Shown: piece after piece, positions 15,422 to 22,386 of the stretch
Numbering within the stretch: position 1 is the first letter of the stretch
Layout: each line of letters opens with the position of its first letter
Virus record (IMG/VR): IMGVR_UViG_3300025684_000938
Span: 1-23,452 of that record
Source: a virus
Direction: 5' to 3' (one strand)
Length of the DNA stretch: 23,452 nucleotides
Position numbers and translations under genes: made by a program
The notes under the pieces: model-generated
Database searches by the model: none
Told to the model about the DNA's origin: nothing
The model's input: the letters and a program-made list of their open reading frames with translations, nothing else

Positions 15422-15429
15422 TATTTATA
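15422..15429 (-). promoter_or_regulatory. T4-type late promoter box TATAAATA (second copy)
   Basis: A second exact minus-strand TATAAATA, 49 nt upstream of the first, inside the divergent intergenic region. It would give a leader of about 50 nt upstream of the ATG at 15365, including the possible 8-codon ORF. Two exact boxes pointing the same way in a 140-nt noncoding stretch are less likely to be chance than single ones inside genes. Confidence 0.5.
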
Positions 15430-15514
15430 GATAATCTATTACTTTCGGATTGATATTGAGGCACGTTATCTAACACTAAATAACTGTAACACAGCACAGA
15501 GTAGTGTCAATTAT

Positions 15515-15520
15515 AAAGGA
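15515..15520 (+). promoter_or_regulatory. ribosome binding site AAAGGA fixing a GTG start
   Basis: AAAGGA (15515-15520) stands six bases before GTG (15527-15529). No ATG lies at usable spacing, so this site decides the GTG start of the following gene. A partial late-type box (CACTAAATA) about 45 nt upstream is too weak to call. Confidence 0.6.
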
Positions 15521-15526
15521 ACCATA

Positions 15527-16150
15527 GTGTATAATAACTCTACATTATATTCAACGTTAACAAGATTTGGTGACTATTATCCATTACGCTTAGAAAACCA
15601 AGTGGGCTCTTTAATCGAAGATGTTAGAGATAACTTTACATGGGTTCAGTACAATCCGAGAAAAAATATTAATAGAGAAGGCCTTAGTATTACAAGTTTA
15701 GATGGCGGGTTATCTGGTAAGCCTGACTTGGATAGTTTGTATGAATACTATAAAGAAACGGGTATAGTATTAAACGAAACACACTTTACTATTAAAACAC
15801 CAGTCTACGAATATTTTAAACAATGGTTAGATCCGTTAGAAGCGCACCTAGGCAGAACACATGTTATTAGATTAAATCGAGGAGCGTTCTTTCCTCCGCA
15901 CAGAGACAACAAGCACTCTAATATAGATTCATTTAGATTATTTTTACCATTAAACTACGAAAGCGATCAAAACTTTTTTCTATTAGAAGATAAAAAGATG
16001 GAATTTAAAAACGGAGTTATGTATTTTATTGATACTGCAAAAATGCATACATTGTTTAATACTAATGACTACCCATTCTACTTTGTTGTTGCAAATGTAA
16101 TTTTGTCAAAAGAAAGTGTTGACAAGACTCTTAAGTTTTTACACGGCTAA
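15527..16150 (+). CDS. Fe(II)/2-oxoglutarate oxygenase, Asp/Asn-hydroxylase-like
   Basis: 207 aa from a GTG with a strong Shine-Dalgarno. The double-stranded beta-helix part is C-terminal: RGAFFPPHRDN gives the HxD iron ligands His125 and Asp127, FRLFLPLNY is the next strand, and AKMHTLF gives the distal His174. This is the layout of aspartyl/asparaginyl beta-hydroxylase-like enzymes, which hydroxylate aspartate-type residues or small molecules using O2 and 2-oxoglutarate. The basic residue that binds 2OG is not obvious after His174, so co-substrate use is inferred from the family. It is the first gene of a two-gene plus-strand unit diverging from the minus-strand run. Confidence 0.75.
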   Translation: MYNNSTLYSTLTRFGDYYPLRLENQVGSLIEDVRDNFTWVQYNPRKNINREGLSITSLDGGLSGKPDLDSLYEYYKETGIVLNETHFTIKTPVYEYFKQWLDPLEAHLGRTHVIRLNRGAFFPPHRDNKHSNIDSFRLFLPLNYESDQNFFLLEDKKMEFKNGVMYFIDTAKMHTLFNTNDYPFYFVVANVILSKESVDKTLKFLHG

Positions 16151-16165
16151 AATATCTACTTTAGC

Positions 16166-16173
16166 TATAAATT
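16166..16173 (+). promoter_or_regulatory. possible late-type box TATAAATT
   Basis: TATAAATT (one mismatch to the T4 late octamer) lies in the 40-nt gap before the next gene. The predicted start site near 16179 would leave a 12-nt leader. The gap is almost pure A and T, so chance occurrence is likely enough that this is only a candidate. Confidence 0.25.
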
Positions 16174-16190
16174 AAAAGAATATAAAAATT

Positions 16191-17786
16191 ATGAAACTAA
16201 AATTTGTTAACCTGTACCTTATGTCTAGATATCTAAACTTTATTGGTATTAATATAAATTACTATATGCTTAAATCCTATTATAGGTATAAAAATAATGC
16301 GAATCATAATAGGATTCAATGGACTCCTCAACATTGGCAGCCAGATTGTTCAGTAGATTATATTGCTAATAAAATTATAGAAGAAGAGATTGACATACTC
16401 TGTATGTCGGTATTTGTTTGGAACAGCGACTTTACCTATCAAATTGCTAAAAAAGTTAAAGAAATAAATCCTTTGATTAAAATAATAATAGGAGGCCCGG
16501 ATGTTAATGTATTGTCTAACAATGACTATTTTGAAATTCACAACTACATAGACTACGCAGTTTACGGCGACGGTGAAGAAGCTTTTTGTAAAATTTTAGA
16601 TAGTATATTAGATAATAAACCTATAGAAAACGGCATTAATATTGTAACAAAAGAAAAAGTTTATCAGCACAGAGTATTTTTTGATAGTGATTACAATACT
16701 AAAAGTAGTTTCTTAAGTGAAAAGGATATTTTAAAAAACCATTTATTAGAAATAAGAGAAAGTACAAATGATAAGATCTCTCTAGAGGTCAGATGGGAGA
16801 GAGCTCGGGGATGTCCTTATTCTTGTAGTTTTTGTGACTGGTCTAGTGGCCTACACAACAAGGTTAAAAGAAAAAAATCTAGTTGGAAAGAAGAGTTAGA
16901 TTTTTTATTTTCTTGTCCTGGTGTTGTTGTATCGCCCACAGATGCTAATTGGGGTATGTACGAAGAAGATATAGAAATAACAAAGTATGCGGTAGATAAC
17001 GGAACTTTTTATGTTACAAATTTAAGTAAACTTAATAAAGAACGTGTCTACAAAATTTATGATATAATGATAAAAGGAAAAAAGACTAAAGTGCTAAAGG
17101 TAAAACTTTCTTTTCAAGATATTCACGAAGATGTGCTTGACAATATTAGTCGACCTGACGTATCATGGAAAGATCATAAATCTTTAATACAAAGTTTTAA
17201 AGAAAAAAATCCCAATATTGGTCTAATAGCTGAAATTATAGTAGGACTTCCTGGACAAACTATTTCAAAACAGTTAGATCAACTAAATGAATTTAAGAAC
17301 AACGGAATAACTAATATACTATGCTTCTTTTGGGAACTAATTCCAAATAGTCCGGCGTATAAAGAAGAATATCAAACTGTCTATGAATTAAAAGTAGATT
17401 CCCTTGTACTCCTTAAAGAAGATAATCAAGATTTTAAAAGTTTAGCAGATGTTGATAACGCTATACAAACTGGCAAACCCGGCTGGTCCAAATCTAATAT
17501 TGTAATAGGAAATAAAACTCAAGAATTAGCAGATATATTAACATGCTTTGCTTTAGCACAAGTTTTTAATAAAAGTTCTGGAAAAGGAGACTTTTCGCTT
17601 TTAAATAATTCTGTTTGTGAAAACATATACAAAGAAATGAAGCTCACAGCTGACCTTATAAAAGAAACAAAAATACTGGGTATGTACAGTAAAAAACATA
17701 ATTGTTATGTATCAATAGACAAGTATTTTATCGACATGGATTTTGAGACTATGATGAATAATTACGGTAGCACAGTTAAAGTTTAA
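16191..17786 (+). CDS. radical SAM enzyme with N-terminal B12-binding-type domain
   Basis: 531 aa. Residues 1-140 look like the cobalamin-binding Rossmann domain that precedes many radical SAM cores: IDILCMSVFVWN, IKIIIGGPDV (97-105), and YAVYGDGEEAF (122-132). The D-x-H-x-x-G cobalamin ligand motif is absent, so cobalamin may bind base-off without that histidine, or not at all. The core follows with ARGCPYSCSFCDW (Cys208, Cys212, Cys215) and VGLPGQT further on. Relatives catalyse methylation of unactivated carbons, ring contraction or other rearrangements. The Shine-Dalgarno is weak (AAAAGAA). Its stop overlaps the convergent oxygenase gene at 17776 by 11 nt. Confidence 0.85.
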   Translation: MKLKFVNLYLMSRYLNFIGININYYMLKSYYRYKNNANHNRIQWTPQHWQPDCSVDYIANKIIEEEIDILCMSVFVWNSDFTYQIAKKVKEINPLIKIIIGGPDVNVLSNNDYFEIHNYIDYAVYGDGEEAFCKILDSILDNKPIENGINIVTKEKVYQHRVFFDSDYNTKSSFLSEKDILKNHLLEIRESTNDKISLEVRWERARGCPYSCSFCDWSSGLHNKVKRKKSSWKEELDFLFSCPGVVVSPTDANWGMYEEDIEITKYAVDNGTFYVTNLSKLNKERVYKIYDIMIKGKKTKVLKVKLSFQDIHEDVLDNISRPDVSWKDHKSLIQSFKEKNPNIGLIAEIIVGLPGQTISKQLDQLNEFKNNGITNILCFFWELIPNSPAYKEEYQTVYELKVDSLVLLKEDNQDFKSLADVDNAIQTGKPGWSKSNIVIGNKTQELADILTCFALAQVFNKSSGKGDFSLLNNSVCENIYKEMKLTADLIKETKILGMYSKKHNCYVSIDKYFIDMDFETMMNNYGSTVKV

Positions 17787-18231
17787 TATCACCGATGGCA
17801 TTTTCGTCTTTAGTCCAAACACTAATTGCTATGCGTGTACTATTGATTCCTACAACATTATGAAACTTTGTTACGTTAATATTATGCCAAACACATGTAG
17901 GAAAAATTACTCTATCAATTTCTTCTGCATTGTCGTCATACCAAATTGTGCTAACATCGCCTCCTGATTTAATAATATAATTATAACAGTTTGTTCTACC
18001 ATAGTCTTTGTGTAGGGGTAAATCGTCTGTAATTAATTGAAAGGCAATATTTACATTATTATCGAAGTATGGTTTTAAAAAGTCATTAAGCTCTTGAGTA
18101 GCAGTGTGCAGTGAATACTTAGTTGCCTTGATTCCGTTAAACTTATTAGGAATTTTTCTAATCTCATCTTCTGTTAGATTAATAATATTATCTGGAATTC
18201 GAGGCAATTGTGAACAATAATTATATAACAT
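17776..18231 (-). CDS. Fe(II)/2OG oxygenase-like protein
   Basis: 151 aa from ATG at 18231; a TTG 36 nt upstream (18267) also fits the frame, but that would overlap the sulfotransferase by 47 nt instead of 11. With the ATG start, LPLHKDYG gives His74 and Asp76 as the HxD iron site, FHNVVGI gives the distal His124, and STRIAISVW gives Arg133 as the likely 2OG ligand. All four residues expected for the family are present. The enzyme is short for the family, so it is a minimal jelly-roll. It is the last gene of the block-D operon and ends tail-to-tail with the B12-type radical SAM gene; the two stop codons lie within a TTAAAGTTTAA palindrome. Confidence 0.65.
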   Translation of the reverse strand: MLYNYCSQLPRIPDNIINLTEDEIRKIPNKFNGIKATKYSLHTATQELNDFLKPYFDNNVNIAFQLITDDLPLHKDYGRTNCYNYIIKSGGDVSTIWYDDNAEEIDRVIFPTCVWHNINVTKFHNVVGINSTRIAISVWTKDENAIGDIKL

Positions 18232-18793
18232 TGGTACTATACGAAAAGTTTTTAAAATCTTCTTCAAAAGTTTGAAAGATTAACTTTTCCCTTTTCTCGT
18301 CATAATAGTCTAAATAATTATAGTTAGAGTTAACCATCTCTTTTTGATTTATCTTAAATCCTAATTTGTATTCTAATTTAGAATACCCGTCTTCGTATTT
18401 AAAAATATTAGGAACCATACCGTTATTACCTGTTAAGATCTGTGTTTGCGTAATACTAGTAAATGTATTCTTTTTAGAATATAGCTCTTCAAAAGTTAAG
18501 TTAGTAAGTTTATCTTTAAATGCATACATGTTCTTTAAAAATACATAGAAACTTACAGCTCTAACAAACGGATTTCTAACAACAGAAAACACCCATTTGT
18601 TTTCTATTAATGGCTCCCAATAAATATACGGATAGTGCATAACTTTACGCCAGTCAACACCGTTTATTTCATTGCTAAACGTATCTTCCGGCATGTATTT
18701 TGCGTCTGCACAATTTAATTCTATGCTTTTCTTAATACTCATGCCAGAAGTTTTTGGTACGTGTATAAATGCAAAATCTTTTGTGTAAATCAT
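18221..18793 (-). CDS. sulfotransferase (PAPS-dependent)
   Basis: 190 aa. FAFIHVPKTSGMS (residues 8-19) is the 5'-phosphosulfate loop of PAPS-dependent sulfotransferases, and SVVRNPFVRAVSFY (70-83) is the 3'-phosphate binding motif with Arg and Ser. This is the Sulfotransfer_2 / carbohydrate sulfotransferase pattern. Members transfer sulfate to hydroxyls or amines of glycans and small molecules. It is short (typical 230-300 aa), but both PAPS motifs are complete and the length is consistent with other bacterial and phage members of the family. Start and stop overlap neighbours by 4 and 11 nt. It probably decorates the same product on which the adjacent oxygenases act (inference). Confidence 0.85.
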   Translation of the reverse strand: MIYTKDFAFIHVPKTSGMSIKKSIELNCADAKYMPEDTFSNEINGVDWRKVMHYPYIYWEPLIENKWVFSVVRNPFVRAVSFYVFLKNMYAFKDKLTNLTFEELYSKKNTFTSITQTQILTGNNGMVPNIFKYEDGYSKLEYKLGFKINQKEMVNSNYNYLDYYDEKREKLIFQTFEEDFKNFSYSTNVI

Positions 18794-19407
18794 TTAGGTA
18801 ACTCGTTTTCTAAAAAGTTATCAAAACTTATGCCTGACTTTCTAGTCATAGTTTTTGTTCTTATTGTTAGAACTACACGTGGATAGTTTTTATTTTCAAA
18901 TTCTTCTGTTACAACATTATGCGGAATACTAGCATTAAATAATGTTGGTCTATCTAGGATCATCTCGTAAATTGGTTTAATAACGGCATTATGCGGATAT
19001 GTCCATGCGCCACCGTCATTAGCAGCATAAGGTGCGCTTGCGCTATCACGAATCCAGCCTTCGTTGTCTGATCTAAGTCCGCGGTTCATGTCATACCAAA
19101 CATTCTTACCATATTTGTTGCAATTTATAACTGGAATATTTAAACAAGTATTATAGCCTGCATCCTCATGTATTATTGTATTAGAATTTGGCAATGTGAT
19201 AAAGAAACGTGTAACTGTAATCCTACTATTAAAAAAGTCTTCACACCAATTATAAAAGTCTGGAAGGACACTTTTTAAATCAAACAGTCTTAAATTCCAT
19301 TCAAATTCGTAGTCTTTTTTTGCTAACAACTCTTGTACATACGGATGATTTAAAATAACACTATTGTCATAGTGTTGTATATCAATGTCTTTATGAAATA
19401 TTGTCAT
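18790..19407 (-). CDS. Fe(II)/2OG oxygenase-like protein
   Basis: 205 aa. NTIIHEDAGYNT supplies His80 and Asp82 (HxD), ASIPHNVVTEE supplies the distal His163, and NYPRVVLTIR supplies Arg177 as the candidate 2OG-binding residue. An insert of about 60 residues between the two iron-ligand strands (residues 95-150, rich in Asn, Trp and Gly) is larger than in the 151-aa oxygenase at the end of the operon and may form the substrate pocket. No similarity beyond the fold is obvious with the TauD-like neighbour. The start lies inside the TauD-like gene's 3' end (17-nt overlap); its stop overlaps the sulfotransferase ATG by 4 nt. Confidence 0.7.
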   Translation of the reverse strand: MTIFHKDIDIQHYDNSVILNHPYVQELLAKKDYEFEWNLRLFDLKSVLPDFYNWCEDFFNSRITVTRFFITLPNSNTIIHEDAGYNTCLNIPVINCNKYGKNVWYDMNRGLRSDNEGWIRDSASAPYAANDGGAWTYPHNAVIKPIYEMILDRPTLFNASIPHNVVTEEFENKNYPRVVLTIRTKTMTRKSGISFDNFLENELPK

Positions 19408-20215
19408 TTGTTATTCTTTCATTAAACCAGTTTTGATCCCACGTAACTCTTTTTAGTTTACGTTTACCTGTAAATGCATCTCGAGTATGAATAGTACTCC
19501 AGTTGTCATATACAACTAAATCACCTACATTCCAGTTATGTGCATATGTTGTTTCGTTGCTTATCATTTTATTGATAACATTTTTCTTAATCCATTGTTT
19601 ATAATCAACATCTTTTTCAAGTCCTTCTATCCACTGCGTGAATAACTCGTCAGCTACTAATCCGTAATCATTATGGATAGGATGCCATTGTATTGCCGGT
19701 CTTCTAACATAACAATCCCAAGGAGTATTATAAGGTGCTTTACATAGTGCTGTAGCATATTTTAAAAATTCTTTTATTGAACTGTTAATTAAGTTTAGAC
19801 CTTGTACTGTGTCAATAAATTGAGTACTAGCTGTATCTCCTTCGAGCTCAACTGCGTACAAGATTCTGTTAGGTAGTAGTTGCGAAGGAAAGTGTGTAAG
19901 ATCAACATGCCACGGTATTAATCCAGAGCTCAATAGTCCGTCTTCACTTACTGTCTCAACAAAGTTGTCTTCATGACCGCTAACTACACTTTGTTGAAGA
20001 CCGCTGTACTTTTCCTTTGAATTATCCCAAACTTGACCAAAAATACTACAAAACTTTTTTAATTGCATATTATTTAAAGATTGATCTTTAAAAATAACTA
20101 CTTTTTGTTTGGCAAATATTTCATATATTTGTTTTTCTTCAGATGAAGTAAGATTGGCACAATCTACATCTAGAATTTCACTTACCCAATTGTTTTTGAT
20201 TTTCTTAACTAGCAA
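19391..20215 (-). CDS. TauD/TfdA-family 2OG dioxygenase
   Basis: 274 aa. LIPWHVDLTHF carries His103 and Asp105, NWSTIHTRDAF carries the distal His243, and KLKRVTW carries Arg256, completing the HxD...H...R set of the TauD family. An additional Gly-Asp-Leu-Val segment (NVGDLVVYDN) just upstream of the distal His is also diagnostic. Members hydroxylate or desaturate small molecules or cleave alkyl sulfonates and sulfates. The start is TTG with AGGAAA seven bases upstream; the next ATG is at residue 50, so a TTG start is needed to keep the fold intact. Given the sulfotransferase two genes downstream, a sulfated substrate is possible but unproven. Confidence 0.92.
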   Translation of the reverse strand: MLVKKIKNNWVSEILDVDCANLTSSEEKQIYEIFAKQKVVIFKDQSLNNMQLKKFCSIFGQVWDNSKEKYSGLQQSVVSGHEDNFVETVSEDGLLSSGLIPWHVDLTHFPSQLLPNRILYAVELEGDTASTQFIDTVQGLNLINSSIKEFLKYATALCKAPYNTPWDCYVRRPAIQWHPIHNDYGLVADELFTQWIEGLEKDVDYKQWIKKNVINKMISNETTYAHNWNVGDLVVYDNWSTIHTRDAFTGKRKLKRVTWDQNWFNERITNDNIS

Positions 20216-20220
20216 TTTAA

Positions 20221-20226
20221 TTTCCT
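20221..20226 (-). promoter_or_regulatory. ribosome binding site AGGAAA fixing a TTG start
   Basis: AGGA at 20226-20223 on the minus strand lies seven bases before TTG at 20215. It sits in the short gap and the stop codon of the upstream gene. No ATG occurs within the first 49 residues of the frame, so this site decides the start of the TauD-like gene. Confidence 0.6.
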
Positions 20227-20800
20227 AATTTATAGATCTACTTGGCAAGTTAAAGTCTTCGTGACCGTTAATATCTAACATTGCGATGTTTTGCCAACAT
20301 GCTTCATTTGTATTTTCTGAAATATCGTGATTACATGTATAATACATTTCAGGTAATAATATAAATTTATTTTCGTTATCGCTATTATTGTTCCATCTTT
20401 CGATTACTTTAACCATTGCAGCTCTTCTTTTAATACCAGATATAGAAAAAAACGGAATTAAGTTTTTTTCAATTGCTATCTTCACATGTAATGGCAAGAA
20501 ATATGTTGAAGCTGTAGCCTTTAATTTATTTTCATTTAAAAAAGATAATGAACTACTTCTAGCTATTTTAAAGTAGTAAGTACGGTCTGCTATTCTAACA
20601 AACTTCGGATCCCATTGCTTGCTTTTAAACATGCCTGACATTGCAATAACTTCGTCATTATACTTTGCTACATGATAATTTAAATAATCGGGTATTCGTT
20701 TTTCAAATTTATTAAAGTTAGAAAACGAGTCTTCCTTTGCAAGCTCAGTTAATCTTAAAAGTTCTTCTTTAGAATCGAGTATATCTTCAATTGATATCAT
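20225..20800 (-). CDS. protein of unknown function, possible GNAT-like fold
   Basis: 191 aa, not confidently recognised. Residues 40-75 (YHVAKYNDEVIAMSGMF, then FVRIADRTYYF) have the strand-turn-strand pattern of the GNAT acetyltransferase core, but the A-type acetyl-CoA loop (Q/RxxGxG/A) is absent; SGIKRRAAM around residue 122 is the closest. No signal peptide, membrane helix or metal site is seen. It lies between two 2OG oxygenase genes in one operon, overlapping the upstream gene by 14 nt, and so probably works in the same pathway. Its C-terminus (INGHEDFN) resembles the end of the adjacent oxygenase (INGQEDLD), which may be coincidence. Confidence 0.35.
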   Translation of the reverse strand: MISIEDILDSKEELLRLTELAKEDSFSNFNKFEKRIPDYLNYHVAKYNDEVIAMSGMFKSKQWDPKFVRIADRTYYFKIARSSSLSFLNENKLKATASTYFLPLHVKIAIEKNLIPFFSISGIKRRAAMVKVIERWNNNSDNENKFILLPEMYYTCNHDISENTNEACWQNIAMLDINGHEDFNLPSRSIN

Positions 20801-21380
20801 TCAAAACATCCAAGTCTTCTTGTCCATTAATTGATACTATTAACTTTATTGCATCAGTGCTACCAAAATTAAATCCGGTATGTTTGTGTCCTACGTTTAC
20901 AAACCACACCGAACCGTCTGCAGGCATGTATTGAAATTCTGGCAACTTTTGACCTTTTCGCTGAATAGCATTCCAACTCCACTCGTTAGCAACAAGCGGA
21001 ATAAAAAATCTAATACTAAATCGTGTATCATAGTCCATGTGCGGTAAAATATAAGCACCTGGCTTTTGAACAACTAATCTTGTTCGTGTATATGGAGATT
21101 TAAAACTATCTAACACTTCTTCAACATACGTGCCTTTATACTTTTCATATAGATTAGTATAAGTTCTTTCATCTGCTTTGTCTCTAAGCATAGCATCTTT
21201 GTCACTTGTATATGTAACATATGTTTGTTCATATTCGTCGTTTAATAAATATGGTCCACATTTGTTAACAAGCTGATCTTTACTAGGTTCGAAATCTCTA
21301 AAGCATTGTAATAGTTTTTCAGTATCAACTTTCATATTTGGCATTTTATAAAAGTTTGGTAATTCGTTTCTATTTTTCAT
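20787..21380 (-). CDS. Asp/Asn-beta-hydroxylase-like 2OG oxygenase
   Basis: 197 aa. The jelly-roll is C-terminal. YILPHMDYD gives His114 and Asp116; FSIRFFIPLV is the following strand; GSVWFVNVGHKHTGFNFG gives the distal His (165 or 167), a block that closely follows the aspartyl/asparaginyl hydroxylase pattern (W/V-x-x-x-x-x-x-H-x-x-x-N). Lys179 could contact 2OG. Members hydroxylate aspartyl or asparaginyl side chains or free amino acids such as proline. It overlaps the upstream radical SAM gene by 11 nt and the unknown gene by 14 nt. Confidence 0.75.
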   Translation of the reverse strand: MKNRNELPNFYKMPNMKVDTEKLLQCFRDFEPSKDQLVNKCGPYLLNDEYEQTYVTYTSDKDAMLRDKADERTYTNLYEKYKGTYVEEVLDSFKSPYTRTRLVVQKPGAYILPHMDYDTRFSIRFFIPLVANEWSWNAIQRKGQKLPEFQYMPADGSVWFVNVGHKHTGFNFGSTDAIKLIVSINGQEDLDVLNDIN

Positions 21381-22287
21381 TTATTAACTCCAATTTAATC
21401 TTTCTAGGACCGTCTACTTTTGTTTCATAATATTCAAAGAAAGGTTCGATTTCGTAGTCTTCGGTAAGTATGCCTCTTCTTTTACTTCCTCTGTCTGGCA
21501 AGCCATCATCGTCTACAGTCCAGTCAGTACACTTACCGTATATAGTGCCTGCTTTAGATTCAAACTGATATACACATGTATTAGTTTCTTTATAGCCGTT
21601 TACTTCAAATTTAGGTACAAACTCTCCAAAGTTTTCTTTTGCAATATCTATTAGTTCGTTTATATTGTATGTATAAGTATCTAAATAATTTCCCATATTG
21701 CCTACTGATTTAATTCGTATTACTATAGGAAATTTAATACCTGATTTTCTATTATACTTTTTACATAATTCTTCGATATAAGATAACAACGGCTTTAGGA
21801 TATGTATATTAGTAGGATCAACAATTATATTGATATGCGGCACAAGTTTATGTTTTATACAATTTTCTAATGCTCTTTTCTTTACAGTTGCAAATTTACC
21901 ATTATCAAATCTTTTATATACTTCGTCGTCAAGCCCGCCGTTCATACTCAATCCTAAAAAGTTTAGCCCTGACTTTTTAAGATTAATAACGTAATCTTCT
22001 TGGGCAAGTTTTAGACCATTAGTTAGTAAAGAAGGAAGGTGATTATATTTTTTAACAATTCTTATCATATCAAAAAGATTATCATTCATAGTTGGTTCTG
22101 CACCTATGAATCTAATTTCTGTTTTATTAGGTAATCTACTTATAGCATCTTCAAATCTTTCAATGTGTACATCTTTATAGTTTGGATTATTTAACATGTC
22201 ACCTAAGTAACAATTAGCGCAGGTCATATTACATTTATAAGTTGTCTGAATTGATAGTATACGAAATGTATTATCTTCAGGTTTCAT
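21370..22287 (-). CDS. radical SAM protein
   Basis: 305 aa. SIQTTYKCNMTCANCYLG holds Cys19, Cys23 and Cys26. The second motif reads IGAEPTMND (61-69), with Ala in place of the second Gly of GGEP, which is seen in some families. LSMNGGLDD (about 115) is a core strand. Two Cys (TNTCVYQ and YGKCTDW) follow in the C-terminal region, too few for a full SPASM domain. AAGAGGA lies 7 nt before the ATG, so the start is secure. It is the first gene of the seven-gene minus-strand operon, with a TATAAT -10 box upstream. Substrate unknown. Confidence 0.85.
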   Translation of the reverse strand: MKPEDNTFRILSIQTTYKCNMTCANCYLGDMLNNPNYKDVHIERFEDAISRLPNKTEIRFIGAEPTMNDNLFDMIRIVKKYNHLPSLLTNGLKLAQEDYVINLKKSGLNFLGLSMNGGLDDEVYKRFDNGKFATVKKRALENCIKHKLVPHINIIVDPTNIHILKPLLSYIEELCKKYNRKSGIKFPIVIRIKSVGNMGNYLDTYTYNINELIDIAKENFGEFVPKFEVNGYKETNTCVYQFESKAGTIYGKCTDWTVDDDGLPDRGSKRRGILTEDYEIEPFFEYYETKVDGPRKIKLELINEK

Positions 22288-22307
22288 AACAGGATCCTCT
22301 TATGTTT

Positions 22308-22313
22308 ATTATA
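22308..22313 (-). promoter_or_regulatory. probable -10 box for the block-D operon
   Basis: Minus-strand TATAAT at 22313-22308, preceded by TTAG. With start about 7 nt downstream, the leader would be roughly 14 nt and include the AAGAGGA ribosome site before the ATG at 22287. No good -35 hexamer exists at 16-18 nt, so an activator or a different sigma factor would be needed. The same AGTATAAT core precedes the nitroreductase gene. Confidence 0.4.
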
Positions 22314-22340
22314 CTAACATATTTAAGTAATTTAGCCAAG

Positions 22341-22369
22341 AAAAAAGGCAGTATTGAATACAATGCTGC
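22341..22369 (-). terminator. rho-independent terminator of the fibre-like gene
   Basis: On the minus strand GCAGCATTG, loop TATT, and CAATACTGC (22369-22348) form a 9-position stem with one C-A mismatch, followed by CTTTTTTCTT. The hairpin begins 17 nt after the TAA of the fibre-like gene (22387) and ends before the -10 box of the next operon. It therefore isolates the structural gene from the enzyme operon. Confidence 0.75.
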
Positions 22370-22386
22370 TTTGTTTATTTTAAGAA

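Noticed and set aside
17776-18267. TTG start at 18267 for the last oxygenase
   Set aside because: It needs a 47-nt overlap with the sulfotransferase and has no Shine-Dalgarno. The ATG at 18231 keeps all iron ligands and reduces the overlap to 11 nt.
21370-22287. Viperin-like antiviral radical SAM enzyme
   Set aside because: The cluster motif is CNMTCANC and the operon context is oxygenases and a sulfotransferase. Nothing else points to nucleotide-analogue synthesis.
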